In this document: positions 7,960 through 16,386 of the stretch, in pieces
Layout of the letters: each line of letters starts with the position of its first letter
Position numbering within the stretch: position 1 is the first letter of the stretch
Origin: Leptospiraceae bacterium
GTDB lineage: Bacteria > Spirochaetota > Leptospiria > Leptospirales > Leptonemataceae
Reading direction: 5' to 3'
Assembly: GCA_020441005.1 (NCBI GenBank)
Contig: JAGRNA010000060.1
Coordinates: 1 to 34,792 of the forward strand
Length of the DNA stretch: 34,792 nt
The notes under the pieces: model-generated
What the model was told of the DNA's origin: nothing
What the model saw: the letters and a program-made list of their open reading frames with translations, nothing else
Database searches by the model: none
Program-made: the position numbers and the translations under genes

Positions 7960-8695
7960 AGCTAAGCTCACTTGTACTGGAGATCATGGTACCGGTGGGC
8001 ACTCCATCAATCAACTTTTTCAGGTTGTCCGGCTCGAATATATCAAAAACGATCACGGGCATACTGTTTTCCATGCACAGAGTCAGGGCGGTTGTATCCA
8101 TGACTTTTAGACCGCGCTGGATCGCATCCATAAAGCTGATTTCCTTGAAACGCCTGGCGTCCGCATTTTTTTTGGGATCCTTGTCATAGACCCCATCCAC
8201 CTTGGTGGCCTTCAAAATGACCTCGCAACCGACCTCGATGGCCCGCAGGGAAGCGGTCGTATCGGTCGTAAAATAGGGGTTCCCGGTCCCGGCGGCGAAA
8301 ATAACAATCCGGTTTTTTTCCAGATGTCGCAGGGCCTTGCGTCGAATATACGCCTCGGCGATATTTTTCATCTCAATGGCAGATTGAACTCTCGTAATCA
8401 GCCCAATCTTTTCACATGCTTCCTGTAAAGCCAGGGCATTGATGACGGTAGCCAGCATGCCCATATAATCGGCGGTAGCGCGTTCCATGCCCAGATCGGC
8501 AACGCTTTGGCCGCGCAGGATGTTCCCGCCGCCGATCACAACCGCAATCCGAATCCCGGCCTTATGGCATACCTTGACCTGTTCGGCAATGGCAGCGACC
8601 CGCTCATAGTCGATTCCGGTTGTCCCGGGAACAGTGAAGGATTCCCCGGACAGTTTCAAGAGGACTTTCTGATACGGAAACGCTGCTGGGCTCAT
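7952..8695 (-). CDS. pyrH: Uridylate kinase (UMP kinase)
   Basis: A 247-residue cytosolic enzyme of the amino-acid kinase fold that phosphorylates UMP to UDP, and is usually hexameric with GTP and UTP control. Visible motifs are VLLKLSGESF (phosphate loop), VVIGGGNILRG, the ADYMGMLATVINALALQ segment typical of bacterial PyrH, RKALRHLEKNRIVIFAAGTGNPYF-type strand with TTDTTASLRAIE, and KATKVDGVYDKDPK. Length equals that of other bacterial UMP kinases. The gene lies 13 bases after tsf and overlaps frr by 8 bases. Confidence 0.97.
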   Translation of the reverse strand: MSPAAFPYQKVLLKLSGESFTVPGTTGIDYERVAAIAEQVKVCHKAGIRIAVVIGGGNILRGQSVADLGMERATADYMGMLATVINALALQEACEKIGLITRVQSAIEMKNIAEAYIRRKALRHLEKNRIVIFAAGTGNPYFTTDTTASLRAIEVGCEVILKATKVDGVYDKDPKKNADARRFKEISFMDAIQRGLKVMDTTALTLCMENSMPVIVFDIFEPDNLKKLIDGVPTGTMISSTSELSYA

Positions 8696-8708
8696 GTGGC
8701 GACTCTAA

Positions 8709-9299
8709 TTACCCGACCTGAAAACGAGAGAAGCGACCTACCGTAATGTTCTCACCAAAGCGAGCGATGTATTCTTTTAGCAAGTCTTCAATAGTTGTTT
8801 TGGGTTCTTTGATGTAGGCCTGTTTCAGGAGACAAACATCAGCATAGAATTTATCCATTTTACCGGGCAGGATTTTTGCAATGATGTTTTCCGGCTTGCC
8901 TTCTTTTTTCAACTGTTCACGATAGATGGCCTCTTCTTTGGCAATCAGATCGGCATCCAGTTCCGCCGGAGTCAGGGCGCTCGGGTTGGCAGCCGCAATT
9001 TGCATGCATAGTTCCTTACCCAGGGCCTCAAAATCATCGTTCTTGGCGACAAAATCGGTCTCGCAATTCAGCTGTAGTAACACGCCGATGCTGCCACCGG
9101 CGTGAATGTACGATACGACCCGCCCGACTGCCGTCTCACGATCCATCCGTTTGCCCGCCTTGGCCAGGCCTTTCTTGCGCAAGTTTTCGGCGGCCTTGTC
9201 AATATCGCCTTTTGTTTCTGTCAGGGCTTTCTTGCAATCCATCATGCCGGCGCCGCTGATTTCGCGCAGTTTTTTTAAGTCATCTGTATTTACTGACAT
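8709..9299 (-). CDS. tsf: Translation elongation factor Ts, short form
   Basis: EF-Ts recycles EF-Tu-GDP to EF-Tu-GTP. The N-terminal UBA-like domain is clear (LKKLREISGAGMMDCKKAL, then KAAENLRKKGL), followed by the core motif QLNCETDFVAKNDDF that contacts EF-Tu (TDFV). The protein has 196 residues against 283 in E. coli. The second half of the core domain is reduced and the end KTTIEDLLKEYIARFGENITVGRFSRF matches the normal C-terminal module, so this is the compact form known from Thermus and from spirochaetes, not a truncation. AAGGA lies upstream of the ATG. It is 27 bases from rpsB and 13 from pyrH. Confidence 0.97.
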   Translation of the reverse strand: MSVNTDDLKKLREISGAGMMDCKKALTETKGDIDKAAENLRKKGLAKAGKRMDRETAVGRVVSYIHAGGSIGVLLQLNCETDFVAKNDDFEALGKELCMQIAAANPSALTPAELDADLIAKEEAIYREQLKKEGKPENIIAKILPGKMDKFYADVCLLKQAYIKEPKTTIEDLLKEYIARFGENITVGRFSRFQVG

Positions 9300-9326
9300 G
9301 CTACTTGTCCTTGGCTGAGCCCGGGC

Positions 9327-10181
9327 TCAGGAGTCTTCCTCTTCGTCATTTGGGCGCTCTTCGTCCGAGCGTTGATCCTCATCCTTGATAAATTCACCCG
9401 TAATCTCGTCGTATTCGCCCGCATAGCGCTGATCCATGCTGCTATCATCATCCATAGATGCATCGTCGTCGCTGAATTCAGCCCCATCGGAGATTCCCTG
9501 GGTACCCTGAATAATCGCATCCGCCATCGTTTCCAGGAACAAGGAAATGGCGCGAATGGCATCATCGTTACCGGGGATGGGATAATCGATGAACTCCGGG
9601 TTGCAGTTGGAGTCTACTACAGCAAAGATCTTGATGCCCAGCTTGCGCGCTTCCGAGATGGCAATTGCCTCGCGATTCGGATCAATCACAAACATGACTT
9701 CCGGCGGTTGCTGCATGTCCTTGATGCCCCCCAGTGTCTTTTGCAGTTTGGCCAGCTCGCGCTGCAAATCCAGGGCTTCTTTCTTGGTATTCGCCTCTTG
9801 CTCGAAGGAGCCGCTTTCAGCCATGGTTTCGAGGCGCTTCATACGAGCGATGGAGCGCTTGACCGTCGTCCAGTTGGTCAAAAGGCCCCCTGGCCAGCGA
9901 TTATTGATAAAATACATCCCACAACGTAAAGCCTGCTCCTCGATTGCACCACGAGCCTGCTTTTTGGTGCCCACAAACAATACCTTGGATCCTCGATGGG
10001 TAAGGTCGCGCAGGGCTACATAGGCCTGCTTGGCCATCTGAACGGTTTTTTGCAGGTCAATAATATGAATCCCGTTCCGTGCGGTAAAAATGTAGGGTTC
10101 CATACGCGGATCCCATTTGCGAGTCTGATGACCAAAATGGACACCGGCCTCCAGTAAATTTTTCATAGATATGGTCGACAT
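9327..10181 (-). CDS. rpsB: 30S ribosomal protein S2 with acidic C-terminal tail
   Basis: S2 binds the back of the 30S head-body junction. Family marks: [55 protein letters not shown], and [19 protein letters not shown] near 190-210. It has 284 residues against about 241 in E. coli. Roughly the last 50 residues are a tail dominated by Asp, Glu and Ser (runs such as [12 protein letters not shown] and NDEEEDS) outside the conserved fold. The ATG at 10181 has a good ribosome site, AAAGGA, 9 bases upstream. It starts the usual rpsB-tsf-pyrH-frr set. The 76-base leader carries a small inverted repeat (10235-10246), but I cannot tell whether it is an S2 autoregulation site. Confidence 0.97.
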   Translation of the reverse strand: MSTISMKNLLEAGVHFGHQTRKWDPRMEPYIFTARNGIHIIDLQKTVQMAKQAYVALRDLTHRGSKVLFVGTKKQARGAIEEQALRCGMYFINNRWPGGLLTNWTTVKRSIARMKRLETMAESGSFEQEANTKKEALDLQRELAKLQKTLGGIKDMQQPPEVMFVIDPNREAIAISEARKLGIKIFAVVDSNCNPEFIDYPIPGNDDAIRAISLFLETMADAIIQGTQGISDGAEFSDDDASMDDDSSMDQRYAGEYDEITGEFIKDEDQRSDEERPNDEEEDS

Positions 10182-10257
10182 TTCCAGTTTCCTTTCTTCT
10201 TTCCTTTGTTTTATTCGGTTTTCTGACCTGGCCAGCCCTCCAGGGCCGTTGACATCC

Positions 10258-10506
10258 TCATTTTCGCCAAAGGCGATACAGATACCAGGCTGCGACCAGA
10301 AACCCGATCAGAGTGCCGGCAGTGAAATGCAATTCCAGACTCCGGATCATATAAAAATCACGGACAACCTCAGTACCGGACGGAATCAGGCCCGCATTCA
10401 GCCAGGTGAACCCAAACACCTGCTCTAGCAAGGAACCCGCTACCGTACCAGCCTGCATTGCAAACAGCATTACCAGCACTGCAAAGCCAATCGAGACTTT
10501 ATTCAT
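10258..10506 (-). CDS. Small membrane protein, DUF4321-like
   Basis: The frame is open to 10665, but only the part from ATG 10506 looks like a protein: 82 residues with an N-terminal hydrophobic helix (about 4-24), a short polar middle with the [13 protein letters not shown] segment and a second hydrophobic helix (about 60-78) ending in YRLWRK. The pattern of two helices, with a middle segment of form L-x-L-x-F-T-x-G-x-x-I-G before the last helix, matches the DUF4321 small membrane proteins; I call that from pattern only. Function is unknown. It lies 76 bases upstream of rpsB on the same strand and divergent from the symporter, so it may be the first gene of the ribosomal unit or have its own transcript. 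Confidence 0.6.
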   Translation of the reverse strand: MNKVSIGFAVLVMLFAMQAGTVAGSLLEQVFGFTWLNAGLIPSGTEVVRDFYMIRSLELHFTAGTLIGFLVAAWYLYRLWRK

Positions 10507-10529
10507 CCCGAAAGACACCGCCAAAATTC

Positions 10530-10559
10530 TTGTACGCAGCTTAACGTCAATCCTATAAT
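10530..10559 (+). promoter_or_regulatory. Putative sigma-70 type promoter for the symporter
   Basis: The -10 box TATAAT (10554-10559) matches the consensus fully. It lies 18 bases after TTGTAC (10530-10535), a weak -35 box. The start would fall near 10566, leaving a leader of about 120 bases before the symporter ATG. It overlaps the start region of the divergent DUF4321-like gene. Confidence 0.45.
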
Positions 10560-10686
10560 CCAGGCTATCAATTCCCATTTCAGGGCCATAAACCGAATCG
10601 GTTGGCCCAGGCGCACCCAGGTGCCGGATGAAATCTGGTAAGCTTTCTCCTTGCCGAACTGACAAGCAAGCACAAACCAGGCTGCA

Positions 10687-11982
10687 ATGAAAACGCTACG
10701 AATACCACTGCATTGGCAAATCCTGGCTGGTATGCTAGCCGGGCTTGGCATCGGCCTCCTGATAGCCGGATTGGGACAATCAGGACGGGACTTTGCCACC
10801 GACTGGATCAAGCCTTTCGGCACCATTTTTCTCAATATGCTGAAGTTGCTTGCAGTGCCCCTGATCATAGCCTCTCTGATCAAAGGCATTAGCGGCCTGA
10901 AAGATATTTCGCGTTTGTCCCGCATGGGCGGTCGGACCATGCTATTCTACATTACAACCACCGTGCTGGCCATTACAATCGGCCTGGTACTGGTCAATCT
11001 GATGCAGCCAGGCAGCTTTATCAGCGCAGAAACCCGTAATGATTTTATGCGCCAGTTTGCCGCCACCAGCGCGGATCGAATCCAGAGTGCTGCCTCTCAA
11101 CAAGCCCGTGGTCCGCTGGCACCGCTCGTAGATCTGGTGCCCGAAAATTTCTTCCAGGCAGCCAGTTCCAATGGCCAGATGCTGCAGATCATTTTTTTCA
11201 GTATGCTCTTCGGAATTGCACTGATTCTGATCGAGGAAACCCGGGCCCAGGTTGTGATCAGCTTTTTTGAGGGTCTGGATGCCGTCATACTAAAAATGAT
11301 TGATCTGGTGATGATGATTGCCCCCATCGGAGTTATGGCCTTGATGGCCGCCTTGATTGCCGAGGCCCCCTCCCTGGATATTCTGATTGCGCTTGGGACG
11401 TATGGACTAACAGTCATTATTGGTCTGGCTACGATGGCCTTCCTGGTTTATCCACTGCTGGTCCGAATATTTGCCCGGCAATCCTGGTTCCATCTGATTC
11501 GCGGGATTTTGCCAGCCCAGCTGTTGGCCTTTTCCACCAGCTCGAGTGCTGCCACCCTGCCCGTTACCATGGAATGCGTCACCGATGGATTGGGTGTGGA
11601 TGAGGAAGTCGCCAGTTTTGTACTGCCGGTTGGCGCCACAATCAACATGGACGGCACCAGCTTGTATCAGGGCGTCGCGGCCGTCTTTATCGCCCAGGTG
11701 TTGGGTAATGATCTCGGCCTGGCTGATCAAATCACCATTGTACTCACTGCCACCCTGGCCTCCATCGGTTCGGCGGCGGTACCCGGAGCCGGCCTGTTAA
11801 TGCTGATAATTGTACTCGAGGCCATAGGCGTCAATCCGGCCGGCATCGCGCTTGTGTTGGCGGTCGATCGGCCCCTGGATATGTGCCGTACAGCCGTGAA
11901 CGTGACCGGGGATGCTACTGTTGCGACCATCATTGCTGCCGGGCTGGGTAAACTACATCCGCGCCAACGGAGTAGTCAATAA
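10687..11982 (+). CDS. Dicarboxylate/amino acid:cation symporter (DAACS family)
   Basis: A 431-residue inner-membrane secondary transporter of the GltP/GltT/DctA family, which takes up acidic amino acids or C4-dicarboxylates with Na+ or H+. All core elements are present: the serine-rich hairpin 1 (AFSTSSSAATLPVTM, near 285-300), the Na+-site motif NMDGTSLYQG in TM7, hairpin 2 (GSAAVPGAGLLML), and TM8 with DRPLDMCRTAVNVTGD, whose Arg and Asp/Asn bind the substrate side chain and amino group. Length is normal. A 60-residue loop with NDFMRQFAATSADR lies near 110-150 as in related porters. The ATG follows AGG by about 7 bases. It has its own upstream promoter and is 38 bases ahead of the methyltransferase. 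Which substrate it prefers cannot be read from the sequence. Confidence 0.93.
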   Translation: MKTLRIPLHWQILAGMLAGLGIGLLIAGLGQSGRDFATDWIKPFGTIFLNMLKLLAVPLIIASLIKGISGLKDISRLSRMGGRTMLFYITTTVLAITIGLVLVNLMQPGSFISAETRNDFMRQFAATSADRIQSAASQQARGPLAPLVDLVPENFFQAASSNGQMLQIIFFSMLFGIALILIEETRAQVVISFFEGLDAVILKMIDLVMMIAPIGVMALMAALIAEAPSLDILIALGTYGLTVIIGLATMAFLVYPLLVRIFARQSWFHLIRGILPAQLLAFSTSSSAATLPVTMECVTDGLGVDEEVASFVLPVGATINMDGTSLYQGVAAVFIAQVLGNDLGLADQITIVLTATLASIGSAAVPGAGLLMLIIVLEAIGVNPAGIALVLAVDRPLDMCRTAVNVTGDATVATIIAAGLGKLHPRQRSSQ

Positions 11983-12020
11983 AGTATCCCGGATCCGTCC
12001 GCATTGATTTAGCCGCCCCT

Positions 12021-12863
12021 ATGCATCCGTTCGAATTGCTCGATTATGGCGCCGGACGGCGACTGGACCGAATCGGTCCCTGGCTGGTCGACCGACCGGC
12101 CCCCTATGCCCGGGGTGCGCCGGTACAAACTGAATTGTGGCCGCCAGCCCACGCTGTCTATACCGGTACACACATGTCCCGCGGCAACTGGCAAATCAAA
12201 ACAAGCGACCTGCCTGTTAGCCTGACGGCGCAGTTGGCGACAAGCTTTCCTCTGTTCGCGGAACTGCAATTCTCTGCTAGCGGACAACTGGGGATATTTG
12301 GCGAGCATCAAAAAAGCTGGGAACTTGTTCACAAACGATGCGATCCCCCCTTGCAAATCCTGAATCTCTTCGGTTATACCGGTCTGGCGACAGCGGCCGC
12401 TTTGCTGGCCGGGCACTCGGTATGCCATGTGGATGCAGGGCGCAGTGTCGTGCAATGGGCCCGCCGCAATGCCGCTCTGAACCAATGTGATCAGACTAAT
12501 GTGCGCTGGATTGTAGACGATGCGCTTGAATTTTGCAAGCGGGAAGTCCATCGCCAACAAAGGTATGACGGATTCATTGTGGATCCACCCGCCTTTGGCC
12601 GCTTTAAAAAGCACACCTGGCAAATCAAACGGGATTTACCGCGCCTGCTGGCCTGGCTGGGCGAACTGGCCCGCCCAAAGTTGCGTTTCCTGGTCCTGAG
12701 TCACCATAGTCTGGAACTCAAACAAACTACAGTACAACACTGGCTACAGGATGCCTTTGGGGCTGCCCTGACCCGCCAATTTCAGTATGCCGAATTGCAA
12801 GAAGAAAGCAAATACCGCCCCCCCCTGGCAACCGGCAAGGGCTGGTTTTTATGCGGGCAATGA
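12021..12863 (+). CDS. Class I SAM-dependent methyltransferase, RlmI/RlmL-like
   Basis: A 280-residue protein whose centre has the SAM-binding motif LNLFGYTGLATAAALLAG (about 114-131), an acidic ribose-binding segment HVDAGRSVVQWARRN, a motif with VDDALEF, and the catalytic-face motif VDPPAFGR. LFGYTG together with DPP-x-F is typical of the RlmI/RlmL/K group of rRNA cytosine-C5 and guanine-N2 methyltransferases. The N-terminal PUA domain of RlmI is missing, and the first 110 residues form a short beta-rich lead. The target (probably RNA) is unknown. It is 38 bases downstream of the symporter and ends 1 base from the converging DUF983 gene. No clear ribosome site precedes the ATG. Confidence 0.8.
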   Translation: MHPFELLDYGAGRRLDRIGPWLVDRPAPYARGAPVQTELWPPAHAVYTGTHMSRGNWQIKTSDLPVSLTAQLATSFPLFAELQFSASGQLGIFGEHQKSWELVHKRCDPPLQILNLFGYTGLATAAALLAGHSVCHVDAGRSVVQWARRNAALNQCDQTNVRWIVDDALEFCKREVHRQQRYDGFIVDPPAFGRFKKHTWQIKRDLPRLLAWLGELARPKLRFLVLSHHSLELKQTTVQHWLQDAFGAALTRQFQYAELQEESKYRPPLATGKGWFLCGQ

Positions 12864-12864
12864 A

Positions 12865-13248
12865 TCAGTCTGCCGACTCGCCCCGGGCATCCGGATCATA
12901 GGAGACAAAAATATGGATCCAGATGACTCGCGAATACCGAAACATGATCGGAATCAAAACAATGAGTAAAATGGCAAACAGGGCCAGATTTTCAAAAAAG
13001 CCCGGATCGGCCAGATAGTTCATCAGCAGCATCAACGGTGCCAGCAACATCGTGCCCACCAGATAGGTGATGTACATCGCCCCATACCAAAAGCCGGCCT
13101 CCATATTATATTTCAAATCGCAGTGCGGACAATTTGCCGGCATCTCCCAAAAGTGCTTCAGGTTATATGGATTCTGGACGCGAAACAAATAGCCTTGATG
13201 GCACCGGGGGCAGCGGCCCGCGATGATATTCAAGCACCGGGCTAACAT
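12865..13248 (-). CDS. DUF983 membrane protein with zinc-ribbon cysteines
   Basis: A 127-residue protein. Two CPxC/CxxC pairs (C13-P-R-C16 and C40-P-H-C43) form a likely zinc ribbon at the N-terminus, with GYLFR after the first pair and YNMEAGFWYGAMYITY after the second, a stretch typical of DUF983. Two transmembrane helices follow (about 58-78 and 85-108), and the tail is polar. No function is known for the family. It converges with the methyltransferase gene with a single base between stop codons, and lies 43 bases after the start of the receiver protein gene on the same strand, so the two may be co-transcribed. Confidence 0.8.
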   Translation of the reverse strand: MLARCLNIIAGRCPRCHQGYLFRVQNPYNLKHFWEMPANCPHCDLKYNMEAGFWYGAMYITYLVGTMLLAPLMLLMNYLADPGFFENLALFAILLIVLIPIMFRYSRVIWIHIFVSYDPDARGESAD

Positions 13249-13291
13249 GCTGGTGGCTCCTGCTCCCTGGCGCTCATTGTAGCGCAGGCCT

Positions 13292-14425
13292 TCATGTGTG
13301 AGCCACCAGTTGCAGTAAAATGGACTGCATTTCTTTTTTACCGATGGGTTTGGTTTGGTACATGTTCATGCCGGCCTGCATACAGGCTTCTTTTTGCTCT
13401 TGCAGGGCGTCCGCTGTAACGGCGACAATTGGAACATCCTGGTTGGGCCCTTGCACGCTACGAATACTGCGGGTAGCCTCAATCCCGTCCAGCTCGGGCA
13501 TGCGGATGTCCATCAGGATCAGGTCAAACTGTTCTTTCGCTGCCATTGCAACTGCTTCGCGCCCATTCACCGCAATCGCGAAGCTGCACCCCAGACTGCC
13601 CAGCAAACCCTCCAGAACCAGCTGATTGATGCGGTTATCCTCAGCGATCAGGATGTGAGCCTGAATCGCAGAACGTCCCGCTTCCGGTACATTGACCTGG
13701 TCTTGCTCGCCTGGTAACAACGGCAACTCCAGGCGATAAAGATCGTCTGCATCCGCCAGCTTATCGGTGTACAGGCGGCCACCCATAATGTTGGTTAATT
13801 GACGAACGACGTCCAGATTGCTCTCGATTAGCGCCGTTTGCTGTGCGGCATTAGAGCCCTGCCAGGATTCTTTGTCCATGGCGATGACCCGAAATACAAT
13901 TAAACTGCTATTTGGCTGGCCGGCAGCGATATCCAGTTTCAGACTGGCTTTGCGATAGCAACGCATAGCAGCGCTAATCAGATTGATCAGGACCTGTTTG
14001 AGCAGGAGTTCGTCCGCTGTGCAATCAGGTGGCAGTTCAGAATGCAGATCTATTTCCAGCTGGTTTCCATGATGCCGAAATTGCACTAAAAACAGACCCA
14101 GAACCTCGTTGAGCAGCAGGCGCAGATTGATTTCACTATGGTGACTGGTCGCGCGACCGCTGCCCAGGCGTGAAATCTCAAAAACCTGGGAAAGCAGATT
14201 GGACAAGGATACGGAGGCCTGCCGGATCAAGAGCAGGGACTCCCGCTGTTTTTCCGTCAGACTGTCCGCCAAAAGCAAATCGACAAAACCAAGGATCCCG
14301 TGGATCGGGGTGTTGAGTTCGTTTGTGATATTATTCAACAGCAGAAAATGCGTCTGCGTGTCGACTCTGGATCCGCTGGGGGGCAGCGGGGAGACGAGGG
14401 AATCTGTGTCGTCGGCCGGATTCAT
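13292..14425 (-). CDS. Degenerate hybrid histidine kinase with intact C-terminal receiver domain
   Basis: A 377-residue soluble protein. Residues 24-90 are a HisKA dimerisation domain, but the H-box reads ITNELNTPIHGILGF, so the phospho-acceptor His is Asn35 and the usual Arg is Asn38. Residues 100-237 resemble a HATPase_c domain that has lost its key parts: in the N-box NLISAA the second Asn is Ala152, the DxGxG box is replaced by MDKESWQG, and no glycine-rich lid is visible; only the MGGRL strand remains. Residues 256-377 are a full receiver domain: AEDN acidic pair (E262, D263), phospho-acceptor D306 in LILMDIRMP, T337 and K359 in TKP. It has no sensor or membrane segment. It probably acts as a phospho-receiver with a pseudokinase half used for dimerisation or partner binding. 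It is divergent from the acyltransferase/channel pair. Confidence 0.88.
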   Translation of the reverse strand: MNPADDTDSLVSPLPPSGSRVDTQTHFLLLNNITNELNTPIHGILGFVDLLLADSLTEKQRESLLLIRQASVSLSNLLSQVFEISRLGSGRATSHHSEINLRLLLNEVLGLFLVQFRHHGNQLEIDLHSELPPDCTADELLLKQVLINLISAAMRCYRKASLKLDIAAGQPNSSLIVFRVIAMDKESWQGSNAAQQTALIESNLDVVRQLTNIMGGRLYTDKLADADDLYRLELPLLPGEQDQVNVPEAGRSAIQAHILIAEDNRINQLVLEGLLGSLGCSFAIAVNGREAVAMAAKEQFDLILMDIRMPELDGIEATRSIRSVQGPNQDVPIVAVTADALQEQKEACMQAGMNMYQTKPIGKKEMQSILLQLVAHT

Positions 14426-14648
14426 TTACACATTCGGGCTGCTGGATACAGGCCCGCTCCGATCCCGAAAAGCTGGCTTTCTACCGGGGACGAATCCATA
14501 TTGAGAGACTTCTCGCCTGCCTGGAAAGGTCAAACAGAAAACAGATGTTACAAACTGATTTTTATGGTCTCTGCCTGAAAAATTTTGCTTACAAAGTGAG
14601 CTGCTTGCGTAGCCCTGTGTGTGGAGCCTGCCAGGCCTTAACACATTT

Positions 14649-14678
14649 GTAACATAGCAAATCAATCCAGTAACATAG
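14649..14678 (+). repeat. Direct repeat GTAACATAG x2, 21-base period, upstream of the acyltransferase gene
   Basis: Two exact copies of GTAACATAG at 14649-14657 and 14670-14678 start 21 bases apart, which is two helical turns, and end 20 bases before the ATG at 14699. The related inverted heptamer TGTTACA lies at 14546-14552 (TGTAACA occurs at 14648-14654). This could be a pair of operator sites or two -10 like boxes in the 273-base divergent region. No clear -35 box is seen. Confidence 0.35.
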
Positions 14679-14698
14679 TCGCCGGATCCAGGAATATC

Positions 14699-16378
14699 AT
14701 GAATAAATTGAAAAGCAAACGCAAACTACAGGACATATTTCGCCCACGCAAACTGGACAAACAACTCGCCAATACATTGCTCGGTCGCATGGAAAGCAAC
14801 GGCAACAGCTTTACCCAGGAAACTGCCGAGCATTTGAATTGCACATGGACGATCTCTTCGCGGATGCGCGAAAACATTCCCCAGGATGGCCGGGTCATTT
14901 TCTGGGTTGGCACACCCCAGAAACACAATGAGAATCTGTGTCTGATCAGTCTGATTCAGGAAGTGCGCCACGATGTACTAATGATTGCCGACGATCCGGT
15001 CATTCATTTTGTCCGCAATTACGAGGAACAAAAAAGTCCCCTCCTCATTGAGTATTCCCAAAAAAGGGACTACACGAAAGAGTTGTCCGAGGCGCTGCAG
15101 AGTGAAAAGGCTGTCATCATCTCGGCCCCGGCCAACTACGAGCACGGCCGCATGACCTGGGCCCGCGATGTCATCCGGCTGGCGAAAAAGCTGGAAGCAC
15201 CGGTCGTACCGGTCAGCTTTGAACGAGGCAAGAACCTGCTCGAACCAATTTCGACCAATCCTTTCAAAAACCGGCTGCAGCTGCCCAACAAGGAAATCCG
15301 CATCAATATCGGTGAAATGATTCCGGTCGCTTCATTTTCAAATCTCAAGTCCCGAATTGCTGCCCGCCTGGTTTATGCGCACCAAAAAGCGATTAACAAG
15401 GGATTGCCCGGTATCTTGCGCACCATCCCCAATGTGGTCCACCAGGTTTCCAGCAAACGCCTGCGTAAAGAAATCTTTCAGGGCGAGACTCTGGGCTTTA
15501 CCGAGGACAACAAGGTAATCCTGCTGTTTGAATACGATCAGGCTCCGCTGGTCATGCAGGAAATTTCACGGCTCAGGGAGCTGACCTTCCGCAAGATCGG
15601 CGAGGGTACGGGAAACCGCAAGGATACCGATCAATACGACCGCTTTTATCATCATCTGGTTCTGTGGGATGATGAAGAAATGGAAATAGTGGGTGCCTAT
15701 CGGCTGGGACTATGCCGCCGAATACTGGATAACCAGGGTATGGAAGGTCTCTATTCCAACAGCCTGTTCGAATACACGGGGCAATACAAGGAGCTGCTGG
15801 CCGACGCTGTTGAGTGTGGCCGCAGTTTTGTACAGGAGAAATACTGGAATAGTATGGCTCTGGATTATCTTTGGCATGGAATCGGCGCTTTTATTGCCAA
15901 AAATCCCCAAATCACCCATCTATTTGGCCCGGTCAGTATCAGCCAGACATACACGAAGGACGCCCGCGATCACCTGATATACTTTTACTCGCAGTGGTTT
16001 CGACCGGCAGCACAGGATATCAGGTCCCGAAACCCCTATCAAATTGCGGAACAAACCCGGGCTCGACTCCAGGAACAGTATCCGCACGAAAATTATAAAG
16101 AAGAGTTTCGTGTTCTAAAGAAAAACCTGAAGATGCTGGGCTTTGCCGTCCCGACGCTGTACAAACAGTACACCGAACTCTGTGAAGCAGGCGGTGTTTT
16201 GTTTTTCGATTTTGGTGTGGATCCGGATTTTAATAACTGCATTGACGGTCTGATATGGGTACATATACCGCAAATCACCGAGAAAAAGCGCGACCGTTAT
16301 ATTAATAACAAAGAGAACTCCGTACAGTTTGCACCCACATTTCTATCACTTTCCGAGAAACAAAAAAATAAAAGTTAG
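14699..16378 (+). CDS. OlsF-like two-domain acyltransferase (degenerate PlsC-like half plus OlsB-type GNAT half)
   Basis: A 559-residue protein. Residues 40-240 follow the lysophospholipid acyltransferase (PlsC/OlsA) pattern: an IPQDGRVIFWV strand, then the place of the HX4D motif, which here reads GTPQKHNENL with no His-x4-Asp, and a late segment WARDVIRLAKKLEAPVVPVSF like the W...LA.k...vvPv stretch. The FP-x-G motif is replaced by SAPANYEHG. Residues 255-440 are an OlsB-type GNAT domain with strong marks: LRELTFRKIGEGTGNRKD, DRFYHHLVLWDDE, EIVGAYRLG, LWHGIGAFI and HLFGPVSIS. The order matches OlsF, which makes ornithine lipid. The GNAT half should N-acylate an amino acid; whether the other half still O-acylates is doubtful. 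The last 120 residues are a helical and beta tail. The channel gene follows after 8 bases. Confidence 0.8.
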   Translation: MNKLKSKRKLQDIFRPRKLDKQLANTLLGRMESNGNSFTQETAEHLNCTWTISSRMRENIPQDGRVIFWVGTPQKHNENLCLISLIQEVRHDVLMIADDPVIHFVRNYEEQKSPLLIEYSQKRDYTKELSEALQSEKAVIISAPANYEHGRMTWARDVIRLAKKLEAPVVPVSFERGKNLLEPISTNPFKNRLQLPNKEIRINIGEMIPVASFSNLKSRIAARLVYAHQKAINKGLPGILRTIPNVVHQVSSKRLRKEIFQGETLGFTEDNKVILLFEYDQAPLVMQEISRLRELTFRKIGEGTGNRKDTDQYDRFYHHLVLWDDEEMEIVGAYRLGLCRRILDNQGMEGLYSNSLFEYTGQYKELLADAVECGRSFVQEKYWNSMALDYLWHGIGAFIAKNPQITHLFGPVSISQTYTKDARDHLIYFYSQWFRPAAQDIRSRNPYQIAEQTRARLQEQYPHENYKEEFRVLKKNLKMLGFAVPTLYKQYTELCEAGGVLFFDFGVDPDFNNCIDGLIWVHIPQITEKKRDRYINNKENSVQFAPTFLSLSEKQKNKS

Positions 16379-16386
16379 TAGAAAGC

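Noticed and set aside
10235-10246. Inverted repeat GCCCT-CC-AGGGC in the rpsB leader as an S2 autoregulation element
   Set aside because: Too short with a two-base loop, and it lacks a recognisable pseudoknot pattern of S2 leaders.
14426-14665. Minus-strand 79-residue frame between the receiver protein and the acyltransferase
   Set aside because: Cys/Arg/Ser/Gly-rich with no motif and no ribosome site; the region is better read as divergent control sequence.
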